Assembly: GCA_963965975.1 (NCBI GenBank)
Contig: OZ014419.1
Location: 4,739,677 to 4,803,676, forward strand
Origin: Xestospongia bergquistia
Taxonomy: Eukaryota; Porifera; Demospongiae; Haplosclerida; Petrosiidae
Direction of reading: 5' to 3'
DNA length: 64,000 bases
Shown here: positions 48,905 through 60,910 of the stretch, in pieces
Layout: each line of letters begins with the position of its first letter
Position numbering within the stretch: the stretch's first letter is position 1
Notes under the pieces: generated by a model
Seen by the model: only the letters and a program-made list of their open reading frames with translations
Told to the model about the DNA's origin: nothing
Database searches by the model: none
Made by a program: the position numbers and the translations under genes

Positions 48905-50472
48905 AGACTTTAGAGTATTAATGCAAACCAACTTACAAAACTGTTAAGAACATTTTATTTAGTTAGTCCCACAGAGTCCTTTAGATTGAGCTGTTTACTT
49001 TATTAACTTCAATCAATAGTGTAAACCTTCTAAACTCTTTAATTTAAAGACTTTAGAGTGTTAATGAAAACCAACTTACTAAACTGTTAATAACAGTTTA
49101 TTTGGTTAGTCCCATAGAGTCCATTAGACTGAGCTGTTTACTTTATTAACTTCACTCAATAGTCTAAACCTTTTAAAGTCTTTAATTTAAAGACTATAGA
49201 GCGTTAACGCAACCAACTTACTAAACTCTTAATAGCAGTTTATTTAGTTAGTCCCTTAGAGTCGTTTAGACTGATCTGTTTACTTTATTAACTTCACTCA
49301 ATAGTCTAAACTTTCTAAAGTCTTTAATTTAAAGACTTTAGAGTGTTAATGCAAAAAAAACTACTAAACTGTTAATAACAGTTTATTTAGTTAGTCCCAT
49401 AGAGTCCTTTAGACTAAGCTGTTTACTTTATTAACTTCACTCAATAGTCTAAACCTTCTAAAGTCTTTAATTTAAAGACTTTAGATTGTTAATGCAAACC
49501 AACTTACAAAACTGTTAATAACAATTCATTTAGTTAGTCCCATTGAGTCCATTAGACTGAGCTGTTTACTTTGTTAACTTCAATCAATAGTCTAAACCTT
49601 CTAAAGTCTTTAATTTACAGACTATAGGATGTTAAGGCAAACCAACTTACCAAAGTGTTAATAACAGTTCATTTAGTTAGTCCCATAGAGTCCATTAGAC
49701 TGAGCTGTTTACTTTGTTAACTTCAATCAATAGTCTAAACCTTCTAAAGTCTTTAATTTAAAGACTATAGAGTGTTAAGGCAAAGCCACTAACTAAACTG
49801 TTAATAACAGTTTATTTAGTTAGTCCCACAGAGTCCTTAAGACTGAGCTGTTTGCTTTATTAACTTCAATCAATAGTCTAAACCTTCTAAAGTCTTTAAT
49901 TTAAAGACTATAGAGTGTTAAGGCAAACCAACTTACTAACCTGTTAATAACAGTTTATTTAGTTAGTCCCATAGAATCCTTTAGACTGAGCTGTTTACTT
50001 TAGCAACTTCACTCAATAGTCTAAACCTTCTAAACTCTTTAATTAAAAGACTTTAGAGTGTTAATGCAAACCAACTTACTAAACTGTTAATAACAGTTTA
50101 TTTAGCTAGTCCCATAGAGTCCTTTAGACAGAGCTGTTTACTTTAATAATTTCACTCAATAGTCTAAACCTTCTAAAGTCTTTAATTTAAAGGCTTTAGA
50201 GTGCTAATGCAAAGCAACTTACTAAACTGTTAATAAAAGTTAATTTAGTTAGTCCCATAGAGTCCATTAGACTGAGCTGTTTACTTTGTTAACTTCACTC
50301 AATAGTCTAAACCATCTAAAGTCTTTAATTTAAGGACTTTAGACTGTTAAGGCAAACAAACTTACTAAACTGTTAATAACATTTTATTTAGTTAGACCCA
50401 TAGAGTCCTTTAGACTGAGCTATTTACTTTATTAACTTCACTCAATAGTCTAAACCTTCTAAAGTCTTTGAT

Positions 50473-50476
50473 TTAA
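50473..50476. other. Empty target site (paralogous, uninterrupted)
   Basis: In the tandem copy of the insertion block, ctttgatttaaagactttag is continuous with a single TTAA and no footprint. Further uninterrupted relatives with the same ctttgatttaaag word lie near 38331, 40332, 45047, 57467 and 58466. Confidence 0.92.
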
Positions 50477-52871
50477 AGACTTTAGAGTATTAATGCAAAC
50501 CAACTTACAAAACTGTTAAGAACATTTTATTTAGTTAGTCCCACAGAGTCCTTTAGATTGAGCTGTTTACTTTATTAACTTCAATCAATAGTGTAAACCT
50601 TCTAAACTCTTTAATTTAAAGACTTTAGAGTGTTAATGAAAACCAACTTACTAAACTGTTAATAACAGTTTATTTGGTTAGTCCCATAGAGTCCATTAGA
50701 CTGAGCTGTTTACTTTATTAACTTCACTCAATAGTCTAAACCTTTTAAAGTCTTTAATTTAAAGACTATAGAGCGTTAACGCAACCAACTTACTAAACTC
50801 TTAATAGCAGTTTATTTAGTTAGTCCCTTAGAGTCGTTTAGACTGATCTGTTTACTTTATTAACTTCACTCAATAGTCTAAACTTTCTAAAGTCTTTAAT
50901 TTAAAGACTTTAGAGTGTTAATGCAAAAAAAACTACTAAACTGTTAATAACAGTTTATTTAGTTAGTCCCATAGAGTCCTTTAGACTAAGCTGTTTACTT
51001 TATTAACTTCACTCAATAGTTTAAACCTTCTAAAGTCTTTAATTTAAAGACTTTAGATTGTTAATGCAAACCAACTTACAAAACTGTTAATAACAATTCA
51101 TTTAGTTAGTCCCATTGAGTCCATTAGACTGCGCTGTTTACTTTGTTAACTTCAATCAATAGTCTAAACCTTCTAAAGTCTTTAATTTACAGACTATAGG
51201 ATGTTAAGGCAAACCAACTTACCAAAGTGTTAATAACAGTTCATTTAGTTAGTCCCATAGAGTCCATTAGACTGAGCTGTTTACTTTGTTAACTTCAATC
51301 AATAGTCTAAACCTTCTAAAGTCTTTAATTTAAAGACTATAGAGTGTTAAGGCAAAGCCACTAACTAAACTGTTAATAACAGTTTATTTAGTTAGTCCCA
51401 CAGAGTCCTTAAGACTGAGCTGTTTGCTTTATTAACTTCAATCAATAGTCTAAACCTTCTAAAGTCTTTAATTTAAAGACGTTAGAGTGTTAATGCAAAC
51501 CAACTTACTAAACTGTTAATAACATTTTATTTAGTTAGTCCCATAGAGTCCTTTAGACTGAGCTGTTTACTTTATTAACTTCACTCAATAGTCTAAACCT
51601 TCTAAAGTCTTTAATTTAAAGACTTTAGAGTGTTAATGCAAACCAACTTACGAAACTCTTTATAGCTGTTCATTTAGTTAGTCCCATGGAGTCCTTTAGA
51701 CTGAGGTGTTTACTTTTTTAACTTCACTCAATAGTCTAAACCTTCTAAAGTCTTTTATTTAAAGACTTTAGAGTGTTAATGCAAACCAACTTACTAAACT
51801 GTTAATAACAGTTCATTTAGTTAGTCCCATAGAGTCCATTAGACTGAGCTTTTTACTTTGTCAACTTCAATCAATAGTCTAAACCTTCTAAAGTCTTTAA
51901 TTTAAAGACTTTAGTTTGTTAAGGCAAACCAACTTACTAAACTCTTAATAACAGTTTATTTAGTTGGTCCCATAGAGTCCTTTAGACTGAGCTGTTTACT
52001 TTAATAACTTCACTCAATAGTCTAAACCTTCTAAAGTCCTTAATTTAAAGACTTTAGAGTGTTAAGGCAAACGAACTTACTAAACTGTTAATAACAGTTT
52101 ATTTAGTTAGTCCCATATAGTCCTTTAGACTGAGCTGTTTACTTTGTTAACTTCAATCAATAGTCTAAACCTTCTAAAGTCTTTAATTTAAAGACTATAG
52201 AGTGTTAAGGCAAACCAACTTACTAAACTGTTAATAACAGTTCCTTTAGTTAGTCCCATAGAGTCTATTAGACTGAGCTGTTTACTTTGTTAACTTCAAT
52301 CAATAGTCTAAACCTTCTAAAGTCTTTAATTTAAAGACTATAGAGTGTTAAGGCCAAGCAACTAACTAAACTGTTAATAACAGTTTATTTAGTTAGTGCC
52401 ATAGAGTCCTTTACACTGAGCTGTTTACTTTATTAACTTCACACTATAGTCTAAACCTTCTAAAGTCTTTAATTTAAAGACTTTAGAGTGTTAATGCAAA
52501 CCAACTTACTAAACTGTTAATAACAGTTTATTTAGTTAGTGCCTTAGAGTCCATTAGCCTGAGCTGTTTACTTTGTCAACTACAATCAATAGTGTAAACC
52601 TTCTAAAGTCTTTAATTTAAAGACTTTAGAGTGTTAAGGCAAACGAACTTACTAAAGTGTTAATAACAGTTTATTTAGTTAGTCCCATAGAGTCCATTAG
52701 ACTGAGCTGTTTACTTTATTAACTTCACTCAATAGTCTAAACCTTCTAAAGTCTTTAATTTAAAGACTTTAGAGTGTTAATGCAAACCAACTTACTAAAC
52801 TGTTAATAACAGTTCATTTAGTCAGACCCTTAGAGTCCATTAGACTGAGCTGTTTACTTTGTCAACTTCAA

Positions 52872-54913
52872 TCAATAGTCTAAACCTTCTAAAGTCTTTA
52901 ATTTAAAGACTATTGAGTGTTAAGGCAAACCAACTTACTAAACTGTTAATAACAGTTTATTTAGTTGGTGCCATAGATCCTTTAGACTGAGCTGTTTACT
53001 TTATTAACTTCAATCTATAGTCTAAACCTTCTAAAGTCTTTAATTTAAAGACTTTAGAGTGTTAAGGCGAACGAACTTACTAAACTGTTAATAACAGTTT
53101 ATTTAGTTAGTCCGATAGAGTCCTTTAGACTGAGCTGTTTACTTTATTAACTTCACTTAATAGTCTAAACCTTCTAAAACCTTTAATTTAAAGACTTTAG
53201 ATTGTTAATGCAAACCAACTTACTAAACTGTTAATAACAGTTCATTTAGTTAGTCCCATAGAGTCCATTAGACGGAGCTTTTTACTTTGTGAACTTCAAT
53301 CAATAGTCTAAACCTTCTAAAGTCTTTAATTTAAAGACTATAGAGTGTTAAGGCAAAGCAACCTACTAAACTGTTAATAACAGTTTATTTAGTTAGACCC
53401 ATAGAGTCCATTAGACTGAGCTTTTTACTATGTTAACTTCAATCAATAGTCTAAACCTTCTAAAGTCTTTAATTTAATGTCTATAGAGTGTTAAGGCAAA
53501 CCAACTTACTAAACTGTTAATAACAGTTCATTTAGTTAGTCCCGTAGAGTCTATAAGACTGAGCTGTTTACTTTGTTAACTTCAATCAATAGTCTAAACC
53601 TTCTAAAGTCTTTAATTTAAAGACTATAGAGTGTTAAGGCAAAGCAACTAACTAAACTGTTAATAACAGTTTATTTAGTTAGTCCCATAGAGTCCTTTAG
53701 ACTTAGGTGTTTACTTTATTAACTTCACTCAATAGTCTAAACCTTCTAAAGTCTTTAATTTAAAGACTTTAGACTGTTAATGCAAACCAACTTACTAAAC
53801 TGTTAATAACAGTTTATTTAGTTAGTCCCATAGAGTCCTTTAGACTGCGCTGTTTACTTTGTTAACTTCACTCAATAGTCTAAACCTTCTAAAGTCTTTA
53901 ATTTAAAGACTATTGAGTGTTAAGGCAAACCAACTTACTAAACTGTTAATAACAGTTTATTTAGTTGGTGCCATAGATCCTTTAGACTGAGCTGTTTACT
54001 TTATTAACTTCAATCTATAGTCTAAACCTTCTAAAGTCTTTAATTTAAAGACTTTAGAGTGTTAAGGCGAACGAACTTACTAAACTGTTAATAACAGTTT
54101 ATTTAGTTAGTCCGATAGAGTCCTTTAGACTGAGCTGTTTACTTTATTAACTTCACTTAATAGTCTAAACCTTCTAAAACCTTTAATTTAAAGACTTTAG
54201 ATTGTTAATGCAAACCAACTTACTAAACTGTTAATAACAGTTCATTTAGTTAGTCCCATAGAGTCCATTAGACGGAGCTTTTTACTTTGTGAACTTCAAT
54301 CAATAGTCTAAACCTTCTAAAGTCTTTAATTTAAAGACTATAGAGTGTTAAGGCAAAGCAACCTACTAAACTGTTAATAACAGTTTATTTAGTTAGACCC
54401 ATAGAGTCCATTAGACTGAGCTTTTTACTATGTTAACTTCAATCAATAGTCTAAACCTTCTAAAGTCTTTAATTTAATGACTATAGAGTGTTAAGGCAAA
54501 CCAACTTACTAAACTGTTAATAACAGTTCATTTAGTTAGTCCCGTAGAGTCTATAAGACTGAGCTGTTTACTTTGTTAACTTCAATCAATAGTCTAAACC
54601 TTCTAAAGTCTTTAATTTAAAGACTATAGAGTGTTAAGGCAAAGCAACTAACTAAACTGTTAATAACAGTTTATTTAGTTAGTCCCATAGAGTCCTTTAG
54701 ACTTAGGTGTTTACTTTATTAACTTCACTCAATAGTCTAAACCTTCTAAAGTCTTTAATTTAAAGACTTTAGACTGTTAATGCAAACCAACTTACTAAAC
54801 TGTTAATAACAGTTTATTTAGATAGTCCCATAGAGTCCTTTAGACTGCGCTGTTTACTTTGTTAACTTCACTCAATAGTCTAAACCTTCTAAAGTCTTTA
54901 ATTTAAAGACTAT
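52872..54913 (+). repeat. Seven-monomer tandem duplication (offset 1000 bp)
   Basis: 52872-53871 is repeated at 53872-54871 and the match extends to 54913. Shared rare words are gactattgagtg, ttggtgccatagatcc, ttcaatctatag, ggcgaacgaac, ctaaaacctttaattt and cccgtagagtctataag. I saw two differences, at 53480/54480 (t/a) and 53822/54822 (t/a). A diverged third version lies at about 61570-62480. Confidence 0.9.
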
Positions 54914-57900
54914 AGAGTGTTAATGCAAACCAACTTACTAAAGTATTAATAACAGTTTATTTAGTTAGTCCCGTGGAATCCTTTAGGCTTAGCTGTTTAC
55001 TTTATTAACTTCACTCAATAGTCTAAACCTTCTAAAGTCTTTAATTTAAAGACTATATAGTGTTAAGGCAAACCAACTTACTAAACTATTAATAACAGTT
55101 TGTTTAGTTAGTCCCATAGAATCCTTTAGACTGAGCTGTTTACTTTATTAAGTTGACTCAATAGTCTAAACCTTCTAAAGTCTTTAATTTAAAGACTTTA
55201 GAGTGTTAATGCCAACCAACTTACTAAACTGTTAATAACAATTTCTTTAGTTAGTGCCATAGAGTCCTTTAGACTGAGCTGTTTACTTTATTAACTTCAC
55301 TCAATACTCTAAACCTTGTAAAGTCTTTAATTTAAAGACTTTAGACTGTTAATGCAAACCAACTTACAAAACTGTTAATAACAGTTTATTTAGTTAGTCA
55401 CATAGAATCTTTTAGACTGAGCTGTTTACTTTATTAACTTCACTCAATAGTCTAAACCTTCTAAAGTCTTTAATTTAAAGACTTTAGAGTTTTAATGCAA
55501 ACAAACTTACTAAACTGTTAATAACAGTTCATTTAGTTAGTCCCTTAGAGTCCATTAGACTGAGCTGTTTACTTTGTCAACTTCAATCAATAGTCTGAAC
55601 CTTCTAAAGTCTTTAATTTAAAGACTTTAGAGTGTTAAGGCAAACCAACTTACTAAACTGATAATAACAGTTTATTTAGTTGGTACCATAGAGTCCTTTA
55701 GACTGAGCTGTTTACTTTAATAAATTCACTCAATAGGCTAAACCTTCTAAAGTCTTTAATTTAAAGACTTTAGAGTGTTAAGTCAAACGAACTTACTAAA
55801 CTGTTAATAACAATTTATTTAGTTAGTCCCATATAGTCCTTTAGACTGAGCTGTTTACTTTATTAACTTCACTCAATAGTCTAAACCTTCTAAAGTCTTT
55901 AATTTAAAGACTTTAGATGGTTAATGCAAACCAACTTACTAAACTGTTAATAACAGTTCATTTAGTTAGTCCCATAGAGTCCATTAGACTGAGCTTTTTA
56001 CTTTGTTAACTTCAATCAATAGTTTAAACCTTCTAAAGTCTTTAATTTAAAGACTATGGAGTGTTAAGGCAAACCAACGTACTAAACTGTCAACAACAGT
56101 TCATTTAGTTAGTCCCATAGAGTCCATTAGACTGAGCTTTTTACTTTGTTAACTTCAATAAATAGTCTAAACCTTCTAAAGTCTTTAATTTAAAGACTAT
56201 AGAGTGTTAAGGCAAACCAACTTACTAAACTGTTAATAACAGTTCATTTAATTAGTCCCACAGAATCTATTAGACTGAGCTGTTTACTTTGTTAACTTCA
56301 ATCAATAGTCTAAACCTTCTAAAGTCTTTAATTTAAAGACTATAGAGTGTTAAGGCAAACCAACTTACTAAACTGTTAATAACAGTTCATTTAGTTAGTC
56401 CCATAGAGTCTATTAGACTGAGCTGTTTACTTTGTTAACTTCAATCAATAGTCTAAAACTTGTAAAGTCTTTAATTTAAAGACTTTAGATTGTCAATGCA
56501 AACAAACTTACTAAACTGTTAATAACATTTGATTTAGTTAGTCACATAGAAACCTTTAGACTGAGCTGTTTACTTTGTTAACTTCACTCAATAGTCTAAA
56601 CCATCTAAAGTCTTTAATTTAAAGACTTTAGAGTGTTAAGGCAAACCAACTTCCTAAACTGTTAATAACAGTTTATTTAGTTAGTCCCATAGAGTCCTTT
56701 AGACTGAGCTGTTTACTTTATTAACTTCACTCAATAGTCTAAACCTTCTAAAGTCTTTAATTTAAAGACTTTAGATTGTTAATGCAAACAAACTTACTAA
56801 ACTGTTAATAACAGTTTATTTAGTTAGTCCCAAAGAGTCCATTAGACTGAGCTGTTTGCTTTGTTAACTTCAATCAATAGTCTAAACCTTCTAAAGTCTT
56901 TAATTTAAAGACTATAGAGTTTTAAGGCAAACCAACTTACTAAACTGTTAATAACAGTTTATTTAGTTAGTCCCATAGAATCCTTTAGACTGAGCTGTTT
57001 ACTTTAGCAACTTCACTCAATAGTCTAAACCTTCTAAACTCTTTAATTCAAAGATTTTAGAGTATTAATGCAAACCAACTTACTAAACTGTTAATAACAG
57101 TTTATTTAGCTAGTCCCACAGAGTCCTTTAGACAGAGCTGTTTACTTTAATAATTTCACTCAATAGTGTCTAACCTTCTAAAGTTTTTAATTTAAAGGCT
57201 TTAGAGTGCTAACGCAAAGCAACTTACTAAACTGTTAATAAAAGTTAATTTAGTTAGTCCCATAGACTCCATTAGACTGAGCTGTTTATTTGTTAACTTC
57301 ACTCAATAGTCTAAACCATCTAAAGTCTTTAATTTAAAGACTTTAGACTGTTAAGGCAAACCAACTTACTAAGCTGTTAATAACATTTTTAGTTAGACCC
57401 ATAGAGTCCTTTAGTCTGAGCTGTTTACGTTATTAACTTCACTCAATAGTCTAAACCTTCTAAAGTCTTTGATTTAAAACCTTTAGAGTATTAATGCAAA
57501 CCAACTTACAAAACTGTTAAGAACATTTTATTTAGTTAGTCCCACAGAGTACTTTAGATTGAGCTGGTTACTTTATTAACTTCAATCAATAGTGTAAACC
57601 TTCTAAACTCTTTAATTTAAAGACTTTAGAGTGTTAATGCAAACCAACTTACTAAACTGTTAATAACAGTTTAGTTAGTTAGTCCCATAGAGTCCTTTAG
57701 ACTGAGCTGTTTACTTTATTAACTTCACTCAATAGTCTAAACCTTTTAAAGTCTTTAATTTAAAGACTATAGAGCGTTAACGCAACCAACTTACTAAACT
57801 CTTAATAGCAGTTTATTTAGTTAGTCCCTTAGAGTCCTTTAGACTGAGCTGTTTACTTTATTATTTCAATCAATAGTCTAAACCTTCTAAAGTCTTTAAT

Positions 57901-58736
57901 TTAAAGACTTTAGAGTGTTAATGCAAACCAACCTAATAAACTGTTAATAACAGTTTAATTAGTTAGTCCCATAGAGTCCTTTAGACTAAGCTGTTTACTT
58001 TATTAACTTCACTCAATAGTCTAAACCTTCTAAAGTCTTTAATTTAAAGACTTTAGATTGTTAATGCAAACCAACTTACAAAACTGTTAATAACAATACA
58101 TTTAGTTAGTCCCATTGAGTCCATTAGACTGAGCTGTTTACTTTGTTAACTTCCATCAATAGTCTAAACCTTCTAAAGTCTTTAATTTACAGACTATAGG
58201 GTGTTAAGGCAAACCAACTTTCCAAAGTGTTAATAACAGTTCATTTAGTTAGTCCCATAGAGTCCATTAGACTGAGCTGTTTACTTTGTTAACTTCAATC
58301 AATAGTCTAAACCTTCTAAAGTCTTTAATTTAAAGACTTTAGACTGTTAAGGCAAACCAACTTACTAAACTGTTAATAACATTTTATTTAGTTAGACCCA
58401 TAGAGTCCTTTAGACTGAGCTGTTTACTTTATTAACTTCACTCAATAGTCTAAACCTTCTAAAGTCTTTGATTTAAAGACTTTAGAGTATTAATGCAAAC
58501 CAACTTACAAAACTGTTAAGAACATTTTATTTAGTTAGTCCCACAGAGTCCTTTAGATTGAGCTGTTTACTTTATTAACTTCAATCAATAGTGTAAACCT
58601 TCTAAACTCTTTAATTTAAAGACTTTAGAGTGTTAATGAAAACCAACTTACTAAACTGTTAATAACAGTTTATTTAGTTAGTCCCATAGAGTCCTTTAGA
58701 CTGAGCTGTTTACTTTATTAACTTCACTCAATAGTC

Positions 58737-60016
58737 TAAACCTTTTAAAGTCTTTAATTTAAAGACTATAGAGCGTTAACGCAACCAACTTACTAAACTC
58801 TTAATAGCAGTTTATTTAGTTAGTCCCTTAGAGTCGTTTAGACTGATCTGTTTACTTTATTAACTTCACTCAATAGTCTAAACTTTCTAAAGTCTTTAAT
58901 TTAAAGACTTTAGAGTGTTAATGCAAAAAAACTACTAAACTGTTAATAACAGTTTATTTAGTTAGTGCCATAGAGTCCTTTAGACTAAGCTGTTTACTTT
59001 ATTAACTTCACTCAATAGTCTAAACCTTCTAAAGTCTTTAATTTAAAGACTTTAGATTGTTAATGCAAACAAACTTACTAAACTGTTAATAACAGTTTAT
59101 TTAATTAGTCCCATAGAGTCCATTAGACTGAGCTTTTTACTTTGTTAACTTCAATCAATAGTTTAAACCTTCTAAAGTCTTTAATTTAAAGACTATAGAG
59201 CGTTAACGCAACCAACTTACTAAACTCTTAATAGCAGTTCATTTAGTTAGTCCCTTAGAGTCGTTTAGACTGATCTGTTTACTTTATTAACTTCACTCAA
59301 TAGTCTAAACTTTCTAAGTCTTTAATTTAAAGACTTTAGAGTGTTAATGCAAAAAAACTACTAAACTGTTAATAACAGTTTATTTAGTTAGTGCCATAGA
59401 GTCCTTTAGACTAAGCTGTTTACTTTATTAACTTCACTCAATAGTCTAAACCTTCTAAAGTCTTTAATTTAAAGACTTTAGATTGTTAATGCAAACCAAC
59501 TTACAAAACTGTTAATAACAATTCATTTAGTTAGTCCCATTGAGTCCATTAGACTGAGCTGTTTACTTTGTTAACTTCAATCAATAGTCTAAACCTTTTA
59601 AAGTCTTTAATTTAAAGACTATAGAGCGTTAACGCAACCAACTTACTAAACTCTTAATAGCAGTTTATTTAGTTAGTCCCTTAGAGTCGTTTAGACTGAT
59701 CTGTTTACTTTATTAACTTCACTCAATAGTCTAAACTTTCTAAAGTCTTTAATTTAAAGACTTTAGAGTGTTAATGCAAAAAAACTACTAAACTGTTAAT
59801 AACAGTTTATTTAGTTAGTGCCATAGAGTCCTTTAGACTAAGCTGTTTACTTTATTAACTTCACTCAATAGTCTAAACCTTCTAAAGTCTTTAATTTAAA
59901 GACTTTAGATTGTTAATGCAAACCAACTTACAAAACTGTTAATAACAATTCATTTAGTTAGTCCCATTGAGTCCATTAGACTGAGCTGTTTACTTTGTTA
60001 ACTTCAATCAATAGTC
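58737..60016 (+). repeat. Three-monomer higher-order repeat, three tandem copies
   Basis: The word gagcgttaacgcaacc occurs at 58771, 59198 and 59624, spacings 427 and 426 (3 x 143 minus 2-3). Each unit also shows gtcgtttagactgatc, aactttcta and gcaaaaaaactac in the same order. The unit is a shorter offspring of the block seen at 49190-49480 and 50750-51040. Confidence 0.88.
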
Positions 60017-60879
60017 TAAACCTTCTAAAGTCTTTAATTTACAGACTATAAGGTGTTAAGGCAAACCAACTTACCAAAGTGTTAATAACAGTTCATTTAG
60101 TTAGTCCCATAGAGTCCATTAGACTGAGCTGTTTACTTTGTTAACTTCAATCAATAGTCTAAACCTTCTAAAGTCTTTAATTTAAAGACTATAGAGTGTT
60201 AAGGCAAAGCAACTAACTAAACCGTTAATAACAGTTTATTTAGTTAGTCCCACAGAGTCCTTAAGACTGAGCTGTTTACTTTATTAACTTCAATCAATAG
60301 TCTAAACCTTCTAAAGTTTTTAATTTAAAGACTTTAGAGTGTTAATGCAAACCAACTTACTAAACTGTTAATAACATTTTATTTAGTTAGTCCCATAGAG
60401 TCCTTTAGACTGAGCTGTTTACTTTATTAACTTCACTCAATAGTCTAAACCTTCTAAAGTCTTTAATTTAAAGACTTTAGAGTGTTAATGCAAACCAACT
60501 TACGAAACTCTTTATAGCTGTTCATTTAGTTAGTCCCATGGAGTCCATTAGACTGAGCTGTTTACTTTTTTAACTTCACTCAATAGTCTAAACCTTCTAA
60601 AGTCTTTTATTTAAAGACTTTAGAGTGTTAATGCAAACCAACTTACTAAACTGTTAATAACAGTTCATTTAGTTAATCCCATAGAGTCCATTAGACTGAG
60701 CTGTTTACTTTGTCAACTTCAATCAATAGTCTAAACCTTCTAAAGTCTTTAATTTAAAGTCTTTAGTTTGTTAAGGCAAACCAACTTACTAAACTCTTAA
60801 TAACAGTTTATTTAGTTGGTCCCATAGAGTCCTTTAGACTGAGCTGTTTACTTTAATAACTTCACTCAATAGTCTAAAC

Positions 60880-60910
60880 CTTCTAAAGTCTTTAACAAAC
60901 GAACTTACTA
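60880..60910 (+). repeat. Satellite monomer with a 24 bp deletion
   Basis: agtctttaacaaacgaac replaces the usual run, removing about 24 bases: the right arm of the 27 bp palindrome plus the following gagtgttaagg segment. The paralogous monomer near 52050 is full length, so the loss happened after those blocks were copied. Confidence 0.85.

Larger units (their letters stand above)
45453..51480 (+). repeat. Eleven-monomer tandem duplication, one copy split by the transposon
   Basis: Copy X runs 45453-46058 and, after the transposon, continues to 49908. Copy X' is about 49871-51480 and uninterrupted. The offset is 4418 left of the insertion and 1572 right of it; the difference, 2846, equals the element plus one TTAA. 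Shared rare variants are ttaattaaaagac, aaggactttagac, gctatttac, tttggttag, gtcgtttagactgatc and gcaaaaaaaac. I noted three substitutions between copies: 45940/50358, 49449/51021 and 49560/51132. Confidence 0.92.

Noticed and set aside
48762-48947. 61-residue plus-strand ORF crossing the right end of the element
   Set aside because: It runs through the terminal repeat into satellite DNA, where its C-terminus is satellite translation, so it is a chance frame.
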